The notes under the pieces were generated by a model. That model had not been told where the DNA came from, ran no database searches, and was given only the letters and a program-made list of their open reading frames with translations. Shown one piece after another: positions 1 to 7,097 of a DNA stretch of 7,776 bases. The DNA is from JBFLVQ01 sp040758525 (GTDB lineage: Bacteria; Acidobacteriota; Blastocatellia; Chloracidobacteriales; JADJPF01): the NCBI GenBank assembly GCA_040758525.1, contig JBFLVQ010000461.1, forward strand, positions 1 through 7,776, in the 5' to 3' direction. Within the stretch, counting starts at the first letter, position 1. Each line of letters opens with the position of its first letter. A program made the position numbers and the translations under genes.

Positions 1-3000
1 CGCTGGGCAACTCAACTTCACCTTTAATACAGAAACCGCTAGCGCAGAGACTGCGGCGGGAAAATGGAATTGGGCCGCTACGGTCTTTGGCGATCCACTG
101 GCACTGCCTGCACGTTTGCAGATCAAATCGCCTACACAATTGCCAGAGGATGGGGAAGCATCACTCTATGGTGACTGGCAAACACGTGACACAGAATTAG
201 GCTACCGATTACTTGAACCACGTGTACCACAATACAAGCTAGCAATCCACTGTTTTCGCAATGGACTGGTTAAGCGTCAACGTGCTGGCTCACTATTACG
301 CACAAAATTGGAAGCACTTGAGAAGATCAATGAGGCCGAGCCAAATCCAGCATTACGCCATCCATTAGAAATGCTCGCAGCTATGCAGCGAGAGATTACT
401 GAGTCGGTCGAAGAGTACCAATATCTGCGTAACTATCTGGGACGTATCGAATCGCTGTCTGCACTTGTGGAACAATTAGCAGAAGCGACCGAGACTGGTC
501 GCAAGGGAATCTCAGAACAACTCTTTCGTCTTATTGGACTGAGTTGGAAAGGGCAGATGAAGATACAGGCATTCCGCCAACGTTTCCCACATCTGCGTTA
601 CCATCTGAATCAAGCTGCGCACACACCGCTACGCTATCAATTGGCCGGTACTGCTCAATTGCCTGGGCTTGATATTATCCTTAGTGAAGAGACTGCCACC
701 TATTTGATCCATTGTTTAGAGACGATCGCCGCACTCGCCGATGAGTCGCGCTCGCTCTTTGATACAACTGCACGTAAACAGTTCTTGAATAGTGGTTGGC
801 CACCTGCATTGATGATGTTGCGTGCATTGGTAGAGCTATTCTACTTCTGCAACTTTGAGATTCCCTATGCCTATGCCACTGTCTATCTAGATCGTGATGA
901 TCCCACACGATTGTGGATCTATCAAGAAGCGCTTGGACAGTGGCAGAGCAGCTCAGATGAGCCGATTGGCGAAAAGCTAAAGCGTCAGGCAAGCGATACA
1001 GTGTCCCTACTTATTGCACCGCCACCTTTTCTCAATTGTATTGATACAGAGGAGCTATCGCGCTACTGTCGCCCATCGATTACGGCGGCAGAAGGTCAAG
1101 CAACCAATCAACATCAACCCTACACAAGTATTGGACTGGCGCGTTTGGAGGTCGATTCCCGTAATCAGCTTTGCAAGTTCCAAAGCGGCTATGAATTCTC
1201 TACACAGCTTATCGAGCAACTGGTGGCTACACAACCACACCTGATGCGTGCGTTCCAGAGTGGCGCAGGTGGACCATTAGAAACGTTACTAGCGCTGGCA
1301 CGCTTTGAACCAATCGCTTTCAAAGTTGCAGGGGAGAATCCATTACCAGATAATGAGCGGTTTGCCCTGTTAGGACGTTGTTGGCGACTGCTAGCCAAAC
1401 ACCGTCCGCTGGCACTACTTGGCCATGATTATGCTAAGGCGATCTATACAGGTATGGCCGCGGTTGGCGAGCCACCTCCGGATCGTTCCAGTCTACTCTC
1501 TGTACATCTCTCTTCAGTCTTCACAAAGACTGCATTAGGCAAGAGTGGTAATCCCCTACCCGATCCACTCACTGCGCTTATGCTTGCCGATCAGATACGG
1601 TTGCTGGAATTGATCAGTGCAACCTGGTCTTTTATGCTTGATGCCTTTACACGATTACAGCAAGTAACTAGTGAAGAATCGCTGGCTCGGCTACTTACCA
1701 GTAGTTCTCTTTCGCCAGAACATGAGCCAGGACTAGCAAGCCGATTCAATAGCAAATGGATCAATGCTACTCAATCAATCTGGAGTCTAATGCGAGGCAC
1801 GGCACCGGCAGCCTGGAATTTTTGGACACGACTATTCAACAAATCCTCAGTACAGACTATTCTTGCTAGTTATAACAGTGAAGGTGCGCTCAATTATCTC
1901 TTTCAGGTCTCAGCCGATCTGGTCAGATTGATGCTACTGTTAGAGGCTTGTAGTCCTGTAATTGCCGAACGTATGAGTACTGATGCAGAGACAGCCGGAC
2001 GTCAACTGCTCGCCGCCTTCACCAATTATCTGCACCTAGCTAGCCTGGCTGCCAGCCTTGATTACTACTTTGATCCTGATACACAGCATGATAGCTGGAT
2101 CGCTTTTGTTACCAATTTAAGAAAGCATCTAGAGCATCTTGCCGCCCATCGGCAGCATACAGAAGAGACTAAAAGTCAATTAGAGATGGTACAGACCGCG
2201 ATCACTCAACTAGAGATTCAATACCCGCAATCAGCAGCAATGCCTAGCACAAGCACGCAAACGGTAATTAGCGATGTTACGGCGGCGCCATCGGCATTAG
2301 TAGTTATTGATGAAGTTACTGCAGAGAGTATTGAACTGATCTGCCAACGATTGCTCAATGCCCAAACCAATACGCCCAATCGCTTACCAGAACTGATTGC
2401 GCTAGCGCGTGTGACAGGACTTGCGGAAGACCTACGCTTTCTTGCCCAAGCTATTGAGGCACTGGCAGCCGCTTGCCAGACTGATCTGCTAACACTTATT
2501 TTCACAGCGCCATCAACAACACGTAATGTCACACAATTCTTACGTCAGGCGGGGTTGGCGCGTGGGAGTGCTTCACTTGATGAGCCTATACGCGCAGAAT
2601 TGATCAAATATTTGAATCAGGTTCATCAACTCACTAACTATGTACAGCCGCTGTTAGGGCAGTCGGCTCTCTACCAGACAGAAGCACAAACAAAATTAAA
2701 TCGTCTTGCTTTTACAGAGTCTGAGCAGACACTAGCATTCTATTTATGGTCGCTGCTGGGCCGCACTTTCTGTACCTTTGCGCCAGTACATAACGAGGTT
2801 TCATTACTTGCATCTGCCCAAGAGTTTGTAAAGGCATGTGTGGGTGATAAGTTATCTGGTTGGCAGCCAGAATTCTTGCTGCTTGGTGGTGGTATGCTAC
2901 GAGGTGGGCATGGACGACTAACACTTACCGGTACAACATATCTCAACCCCTGCTTCACACAGACCGAAGGGCCAGTCTCGCTACGCTTGCTCTGGTATAC

Positions 3001-3079
3001 GCTCAAGATGCGTTTTGAATATCTACTACAGATCTTACATAGCGAACTCCCCAATACGGCGCTTGCCCTTGAGTTGTAA
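1..3079 (+). CDS. Very large protein of unknown function, 5'-truncated by the window edge
   Basis: The reading frame is open from position 2 to the TAA at 3077-3079, giving 1025 visible residues. The real start lies upstream of the window; the TTG at 116 is only an internal leucine codon. I do not recognise the family. The first 75 or so visible residues look beta-rich (a Trp/Phe-rich stretch with KWNWAATVFGDP near residues 21-32). The rest is largely helical, rich in Leu, Ala and Gln. Around residues 712-741 is a polar helical stretch that could be a short coiled coil, followed by a Ser/Thr/Ala/Pro-rich linker (about 743-769). A separate C-terminal region of about 255 residues then runs to the end and includes a Gly-rich turn (GGGMLRGGHGR). 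No transmembrane segment, Walker motif or catalytic signature was seen, so a cytoplasmic structural or scaffold-like role is possible but unproven. Codon use resembles the amidase and dehydrogenase genes downstream. The gene is certain; its function is unknown. Confidence 0.9.
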   Translation, partial: AGQLNFTFNTETASAETAAGKWNWAATVFGDPLALPARLQIKSPTQLPEDGEASLYGDWQTRDTELGYRLLEPRVPQYKLAIHCFRNGLVKRQRAGSLLRTKLEALEKINEAEPNPALRHPLEMLAAMQREITESVEEYQYLRNYLGRIESLSALVEQLAEATETGRKGISEQLFRLIGLSWKGQMKIQAFRQRFPHLRYHLNQAAHTPLRYQLAGTAQLPGLDIILSEETATYLIHCLETIAALADESRSLFDTTARKQFLNSGWPPALMMLRALVELFYFCNFEIPYAYATVYLDRDDPTRLWIYQEALGQWQSSSDEPIGEKLKRQASDTVSLLIAPPPFLNCIDTEELSRYCRPSITAAEGQATNQHQPYTSIGLARLEVDSRNQLCKFQSGYEFSTQLIEQLVATQPHLMRAFQSGAGGPLETLLALARFEPIAFKVAGENPLPDNERFALLGRCWRLLAKHRPLALLGHDYAKAIYTGMAAVGEPPPDRSSLLSVHLSSVFTKTALGKSGNPLPDPLTALMLADQIRLLELISATWSFMLDAFTRLQQVTSEESLARLLTSSSLSPEHEPGLASRFNSKWINATQSIWSLMRGTAPAAWNFWTRLFNKSSVQTILASYNSEGALNYLFQVSADLVRLMLLLEACSPVIAERMSTDAETAGRQLLAAFTNYLHLASLAASLDYYFDPDTQHDSWIAFVTNLRKHLEHLAAHRQHTEETKSQLEMVQTAITQLEIQYPQSAAMPSTSTQTVISDVTAAPSALVVIDEVTAESIELICQRLLNAQTNTPNRLPELIALARVTGLAEDLRFLAQAIEALAAACQTDLLTLIFTAPSTTRNVTQFLRQAGLARGSASLDEPIRAELIKYLNQVHQLTNYVQPLLGQSALYQTEAQTKLNRLAFTESEQTLAFYLWSLLGRTFCTFAPVHNEVSLLASAQEFVKACVGDKLSGWQPEFLLLGGGMLRGGHGRLTLTGTTYLNPCFTQTEGPVSLRLLWYTLKMRFEYLLQILHSELPNTALALEL

Positions 3080-3174
3080 CGGGGACCTGTCTTTCTGGCA
3101 TGCACTACCAGCAAAGTGATATTATGCCTACCAAGATCTGGAACAGCCAATTAACATTTCGAAGGCAGTTTGAT
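3080..3174 (+). other. Intergenic gap before the receiver gene
   Basis: These 95 bases separate the large orphan gene from the preferred receiver start. A TATTAT at 3120-3125 resembles a -10 box, but no good -35 lies 16-18 bases upstream, so a promoter is not supported. There is no hairpin followed by a T-run, so read-through from the upstream gene is possible. The frame of the receiver gene is open back to an ATG at 3100, which an automatic caller might choose as the start. Confidence 0.4.
3161..3165 (+). promoter_or_regulatory. Ribosome binding site deciding the receiver start
   Basis: GAAGG lies 9 bases before the ATG at 3175. This supports that ATG over the in-frame ATGs at 3100 and 3124, which lack a comparable well-spaced site. 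The protein from 3175 also starts right at the first beta strand of the receiver fold. Confidence 0.6.
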
Positions 3175-3537
3175 ATGGCCAGGATTCTCGTCGTGGACGA
3201 TGAAGATAGCATGCGGTTTCTTATCTCCGTCTCGTTGGGTAATGACTACACTGTCTTGGAGGCAAGAAACGGGCAAGAGGGCTTGCGCATGGTCGCCGAT
3301 CACAGGCCGGATCTTATTATTACCGATCTGAGGATGCCGACTGTAGCAGGTAGCGATTTTATACGTGCTCTACGTGCTTCTTCTAATAAAGTGAAAATTA
3401 TTGCCTACTCTGCTTCTTTTAATACCCCATATGATCTGGAAGTTATGTTAGAAGCAGGAGCCGATCTTTGCCTGACCAAACCTCTCTCTCTTATCATGCT
3501 CAAGCAGACCATCGCTGAGTTGCTGAAACAACGTTAG
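3175..3537 (+). CDS. Single-domain response regulator (CheY-like receiver)
   Basis: This 120-residue protein is essentially one receiver domain. It accepts a phosphoryl group from a histidine kinase or phosphotransfer protein and signals through protein contact. The family residues are all present: acidic pair Asp8/Asp9 (RILVVDDED), phospho-acceptor Asp51 (LIITDLRMP), Ser79 in the switch Thr/Ser position (IIAYSAS) and Lys102-Pro103 (LTKP). No DNA-binding or enzymatic output domain follows; the stop comes about 18 residues after the Lys-Pro. The start at 3175 was chosen because of its ribosome binding site and because the fold begins there. A longer form from 3100 (145 residues) would add a 25-residue polar leader unlike anything in the family. 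No kinase gene is in the window, so the partner is unknown. The family call is firm; the pathway cannot be named. Confidence 0.93.
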   Translation: MARILVVDDEDSMRFLISVSLGNDYTVLEARNGQEGLRMVADHRPDLIITDLRMPTVAGSDFIRALRASSNKVKIIAYSASFNTPYDLEVMLEAGADLCLTKPLSLIMLKQTIAELLKQR

Positions 3538-3539
3538 AC

Positions 3540-3581
3540 ACTGCCGGAATAACGCGATCCCTTTTCTCCTCTCACGGCAGT
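3540..3581 (+). repeat. Perfect 7-bp inverted repeat in the receiver-amidase gap
   Basis: ACTGCCG (3540-3546) and CGGCAGT (3575-3581) are exact reverse complements separated by 28 bases, starting 2 bases after the receiver stop codon. The sequence after the right arm is TAAAATAACC, with no T-run, and the loop is long, so a classical intrinsic terminator is not well supported. It could be a protein binding site or part of the amidase leader. TAAAAT at 3581-3586 resembles a -10 box but has no convincing -35 partner. Role unassigned. Confidence 0.35.
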
Positions 3582-3606
3582 AAAATAACCTAATTCCTAT
3601 TAAAGT

Positions 3607-3612
3607 GGAGGA
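3607..3612 (+). promoter_or_regulatory. Ribosome binding site for the GTG-started amidase gene
   Basis: GGAGGA, a strong Shine-Dalgarno match, lies 9 bases before the GTG at 3622. An in-frame TAA at 3601-3603 closes the frame just upstream, and the next in-frame ATG is far inside the conserved domain, so the GTG is the only sensible start. Confidence 0.8.
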
Positions 3613-3621
3613 ATAAGCGCT

Positions 3622-6111
3622 GTGTCTGAAGAGAGTAGTAAAAGCCGAAGCTGGCTTTGGTGGGGACTAGGCGTATTAGCTGGTATAGGTGTAGGGGGCG
3701 CCTATGCTTGGCGCAAAACCGCACGACGTTTTCGTCCACAAACAAGTGGCACATTATCATTACCAAACCTGCTCGCGCCAGTAGAAGTTTGGCGCGATCG
3801 TTGGGGTGTGCCACATATATTTGCCGAGAATGAACATGATCTGTTCTGTACACAAGGTTATATACAAGCTCAGGATCGCTTTTGGCAGATGGAATTGAAT
3901 AGACGTATTGCATTAGGACAGCTCTCGGCAATCTTTGGTCGTACTACGTTTGAAATCGATCGTCACACACATCACGTAGGATTACCACGTGCAGCAACAC
4001 TGGATCTGGCTGCGCTTGATGCCAAGACAGCAGTGATATTGGATGCCTACAGTTCCGGCGTAAATGCTTTCATTGAACAGAAACGGCTACCCGTAGAATT
4101 CAGTCTGCTACGTTATCAACCGGAACCTTGGCGACCTCTTGATACACTTGCCTGGAGTAAACTCTTTGCTTGGTCACTCTCCACCAATATAGATCTAGAG
4201 TTAGCACGTGCGCGTTTACTCAAACGACTAGGGCCGCGGCTAGCTGCTAAACTTGAACCAATCTATCCCAAAGGCCATCCATTGGTCGAGCCACCTGGTG
4301 CTAACTATGAACAAGCCGCAGCAGAGATTCTCAATAGTTACAAACTTCATGCATTTGCCCCGCTACTAGCAGAAGGCGGAGGTTCAAACAATTGGGTGAT
4401 AAGCGGCAGCCGTACCGCGAGCGGCTATCCACTACTTGCCAATGATCCACATCTACCATTACAGATACCTAGCATCTGGTACGAAATGCATATCTGCTGT
4501 CCTACTTTAGAGTCGGTAGGAGCAACCCTACCAGGCGCGCCAACAGTGGCAATTGGGCACAATCGTAATATTGCCTGGGGTGCTACTGCATCAATGGCCG
4601 ATGTACAGGATCTCTTTATAGAGCTATTCCACCCTGATCACCCACATCAGTACCTATATGATGGAAGCTGGCAGCAGGCCGAAGTGACAACAATGGAGTT
4701 TGCTATTAAGGGTGAGACAAATTATCGTGAAGAAGTATTAGTCACACGACATGGCCCAGTAATCGCTGATCTACCAATCGACAATGGAAGCAATCACCGC
4801 AACCATTACAAGCTCTCATTACAATGGAGTGGTCACGAGCCTATGAATCTACTCACCTCCTTTATTGCGCTCAACCGTGCGCAGAGTTGGGAGGAGTTTC
4901 GTGCCGTGTTTACCAATTGGAATGTGCCCAGTCTGAATATGGTCTATGCCGATCGTGCCGGTAATATAGGCTATCAGCTAATCGGCAAGATACCAATTCG
5001 CAAGACAGGCGGAGGCACATTACCGGTGCCAGGATGGACAAGTTCTAATGACTGGAAAGGTGCAATACCATACTCAGAATTGCCTAGCAGCTACAACCCG
5101 CCTACTGGTCTGATCGTTACTGCCAACAATAAGATTGTTAGTGATGATTATCCATATCACCTAAGTAGCGATTTCGTCACAGGCTATCGTGCACAGCGTA
5201 TTCGTGAACGGCTTGCCACTCGTGAACAGCTCACAGTCGAAGACTGTCGTGCAATTCAAACCGATTTTACCACTATTCCTGGACGGCGTTTTGCCAAGCT
5301 ACTACAGGCACATGTGCATCGTAATGAGCTCAGCCCTGTAGCAGTGCGTGCATTGATAGAATTAGAAAGTTGGTCTGGTGAGGCAACGATTAATAGTACC
5401 GGCGAGACGATCTATCAACTGACTATGCAACGCTTGTTACGTCTTGTGCTTAGTGATCTATTGAGTGATGATTTAAACTCTTATCTTGGTCTTAATGAGC
5501 CAGGCCGCATATCACGTATCAATAGCCTTGCCTGCCGTGTTATGCCAATGTTTCTTGATATGATCGAACGTAATGATCGTAGTCTGCTGGAAGAGGTCAC
5601 GGCGACACAGAGTTGGCACGATATCTTGCAGAAAAGCTTTGAACAGGCAGTAGCAGAGTTGGCGCAACGTTTTGGACCAAACCCACAACGCTGGTATTGG
5701 GGCAGGTTGCATAGAGCGAAGTTTGAACATCCATTAGGGAAAGTAGCTGCATTGCGTCCATTCTTCAATCGTGGTCCCTATCCTATTGGAGGCGACGCAG
5801 ACACACCGGCCCAGATGGCCTTTGTTCCTTTTGGCGCATTGCAGAACAATTTTGATGTAACCGGTTGGGCTGTCTCTTACCGACAGGTTGTTGATCTAAG
5901 CGATTTCAATCGCTCATTGATGTGTCATACTACAGGACAATCTGGTTCGCCATTTAGCCCCCATTATGATGATATGATCAAACTCTGGTGCAAAGGTGAA
6001 CTGCATCCAATGCTCTCCGATCCTGCTGAGATCGAGCGTAACCTTGCTGCTAAGCTGCTGCTAGTGCCGCTTGAGACAATGCGAAAGTGGAAATTAACTA
6101 ACATCGAGTAG
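3622..6111 (+). CDS. Penicillin acylase family amidase (Ntn hydrolase), exported or membrane-anchored
   Basis: This 829-residue protein hydrolyses an amide bond in an acylated substrate; family members act on penicillins, acyl-homoserine lactones, cyclic lipopeptides and related compounds. Residues 1-10 are a polar, charged N-terminus. Residues 11-29 are hydrophobic (WLWWGLGVLAGIGVGGAYA), acting as a signal peptide with a possible AYA cleavage site or as a membrane anchor. The alpha-chain region (about 50-254) has the family pattern VWRDRWGVPHIFAEN and GYIQAQDRFWQMELNRR. Autocatalytic cleavage is expected between Gly254 and Ser255 in EGGGSNNWVISG, making Ser255 the N-terminal nucleophile of the beta chain. 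NDPH follows at 274-277. The NWNVPSLNMVYAD...GNIGY block (432-451) contains Asn439, the likely oxyanion-hole Asn. The C-terminal signature SGSPFSPHYDD is intact. Length is normal for the family. Nothing is missing or frameshifted. The dehydrogenase follows after 8 bases. Substrate cannot be told from sequence. Confidence 0.95.
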   Translation: MSEESSKSRSWLWWGLGVLAGIGVGGAYAWRKTARRFRPQTSGTLSLPNLLAPVEVWRDRWGVPHIFAENEHDLFCTQGYIQAQDRFWQMELNRRIALGQLSAIFGRTTFEIDRHTHHVGLPRAATLDLAALDAKTAVILDAYSSGVNAFIEQKRLPVEFSLLRYQPEPWRPLDTLAWSKLFAWSLSTNIDLELARARLLKRLGPRLAAKLEPIYPKGHPLVEPPGANYEQAAAEILNSYKLHAFAPLLAEGGGSNNWVISGSRTASGYPLLANDPHLPLQIPSIWYEMHICCPTLESVGATLPGAPTVAIGHNRNIAWGATASMADVQDLFIELFHPDHPHQYLYDGSWQQAEVTTMEFAIKGETNYREEVLVTRHGPVIADLPIDNGSNHRNHYKLSLQWSGHEPMNLLTSFIALNRAQSWEEFRAVFTNWNVPSLNMVYADRAGNIGYQLIGKIPIRKTGGGTLPVPGWTSSNDWKGAIPYSELPSSYNPPTGLIVTANNKIVSDDYPYHLSSDFVTGYRAQRIRERLATREQLTVEDCRAIQTDFTTIPGRRFAKLLQAHVHRNELSPVAVRALIELESWSGEATINSTGETIYQLTMQRLLRLVLSDLLSDDLNSYLGLNEPGRISRINSLACRVMPMFLDMIERNDRSLLEEVTATQSWHDILQKSFEQAVAELAQRFGPNPQRWYWGRLHRAKFEHPLGKVAALRPFFNRGPYPIGGDADTPAQMAFVPFGALQNNFDVTGWAVSYRQVVDLSDFNRSLMCHTTGQSGSPFSPHYDDMIKLWCKGELHPMLSDPAEIERNLAAKLLLVPLETMRKWKLTNIE

Positions 6112-6119
6112 AAACTAGT

Positions 6120-7067
6120 ATGACACCTAAAGTAGTGCTGCTTTATACACGTAGAGCCACTGAGATCGATGAATATGAGCAACTGATACGGGCAGCAGAA
6201 TTGCCGATCGAGTTACGCGTCTGCCGCACTCCTGTAGAAGCAAGACAAAACATTGTTGAAGCAGATATTGTTTTTGGTGTACATCTGCCGCCTGAGATCT
6301 ATGCAGAGGCAAAACAGCTACGCTGGATACAGTCTATGTGGGCAGGTGTAGAGGGATTAGTAAGTGCGCCCCTACCGCCTGGCGTAACTATTACCAAACC
6401 TTGGGGTGTCTTTAAGCGCTTTATCAGCCAGTATGTCTTTGGTTACTTACTTGCTGATTATATCAAGTTGCGTCAGGGTTACGCACAACAGGCAGTCTCT
6501 AAATGGGAGCACTACCGTATTGAGTTGGTACGTGGTAAGCGGCTAGGAATTGCTGGACTAGGCGATATAGGCAGCGAGATTGCGCGTATCGGAAAAAGTT
6601 TTGAAATGGAGATCTGGGGCTTGAATCAAAATGGACAGCCACATCCATTTGCGGATCGTGTCTTTCCCACTAATGCAGTAGGTGAATTTGCCGCTGGTAT
6701 CAATGTGCTGGTTATCACACTCCCCGCGACACCCAAAACACGTGGGCTCTTCAACCGCGAGGTACTCTGGCAATTGCAACCAGATCTACTACTCATCAAT
6801 GTCGGGCGTGGGGTTGTGATCGATGAAATAGCATTGGCAGAGCTACTAGAACAGCAACGGATCAGAGGCGCAGTGATCGATGTTTTTACTGAGGAGCCAT
6901 TACCGTCTGAACATCCATTTTGGAGACTGCCTAATTGTATTGTCACTCCACATGTTGGCGGTCCCAGTCTACCCACTGATATCACACAATGTTTTTTGGA
7001 GAACTTCCAGCGTTTTAGCGTTGGCCAACCCTTGCTTGGCCAGATCGATCTAGAGCGTGGGTATTGA
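6120..7067 (+). CDS. D-2-hydroxyacid dehydrogenase, NAD(P)-dependent
   Basis: This 315-residue protein interconverts a 2-keto acid and a D-2-hydroxy acid using NAD(H) or NADP(H), in the cytoplasm. It has a split substrate domain (about 1-100 and the C-terminal helix) around a Rossmann domain (about 100-280). The cofactor loop is GLGDIG (146-151). The catalytic set is complete: Arg230 in NVGRG, Glu259 in FTEEPLP and His278 in TPHVGG. After the second Rossmann strand the sequence is EIWGLNQNG. Asn169 sits where NAD-preferring members usually have Asp, and the basic residues of NADP-preferring GhrA-like members are absent, so cofactor choice is open. Length fits glyoxylate/hydroxypyruvate reductase-like members. 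The ATG is 8 bases after the amidase stop and has only a weak GAG upstream, suggesting translational coupling in one operon. No signal peptide is visible. The family is firm; the substrate is unknown. Confidence 0.93.
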   Translation: MTPKVVLLYTRRATEIDEYEQLIRAAELPIELRVCRTPVEARQNIVEADIVFGVHLPPEIYAEAKQLRWIQSMWAGVEGLVSAPLPPGVTITKPWGVFKRFISQYVFGYLLADYIKLRQGYAQQAVSKWEHYRIELVRGKRLGIAGLGDIGSEIARIGKSFEMEIWGLNQNGQPHPFADRVFPTNAVGEFAAGINVLVITLPATPKTRGLFNREVLWQLQPDLLLINVGRGVVIDEIALAELLEQQRIRGAVIDVFTEEPLPSEHPFWRLPNCIVTPHVGGPSLPTDITQCFLENFQRFSVGQPLLGQIDLERGY

Positions 7068-7077
7068 TCCAAACAAC

Positions 7078-7097
7078 ATTATCAGGAAGATGATAAT
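7078..7097. terminator. Possible AT-rich hairpin between convergent genes
   Basis: ATTATCA (7078-7084) and TGATAAT (7091-7097) form a perfect 7-bp stem with a 6-base loop in the short gap between the convergent dehydrogenase and VWFA genes. Its right end overlaps the VWFA stop codon. The position suits a bidirectional terminator, but the stem has only one G-C pair per arm and neither side has a clear T-run (TATTTCCC follows on the plus strand), so it may be weak or accidental. Confidence 0.3.

Noticed and set aside
116..118. TTG as the start of the large left-end gene
   Set aside because: The frame stays open upstream to the left edge with protein-like sequence, so this is an internal Leu codon of a gene starting off the window.
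2740..3150. Minus-strand 136-residue open frame over the end of the large orphan gene
   Set aside because: No recognisable motif and fully antisense to the orphan's coding sequence; treated as a shadow.
3100..3174. N-terminal extension of the response regulator from ATG 3100 or 3124
   Set aside because: The extension has no receiver-like sequence and a poor ribosome site, whereas ATG 3175 has GAAGG 9 bases upstream and begins at the first strand of the fold.
3590..3931. Minus-strand 113-residue open frame over the amidase start
   Set aside because: It overlaps the strong ribosome site and conserved N-terminal domain of the amidase and shows no motif of its own.
7022..7042. TGGCCAA/TTGGCCA hairpin (7-bp stem, 7-base loop) near the end of the dehydrogenase gene
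   Set aside because: It lies inside the coding sequence 25 bases before the stop codon and has no T-run after it, so I could not support it as a terminator.
6626..7072. Minus-strand 148-residue open frame inside the dehydrogenase gene
   Set aside because: It lies opposite a gene with a complete catalytic set and has Ser/Arg-rich composition without any motif; a shadow frame.
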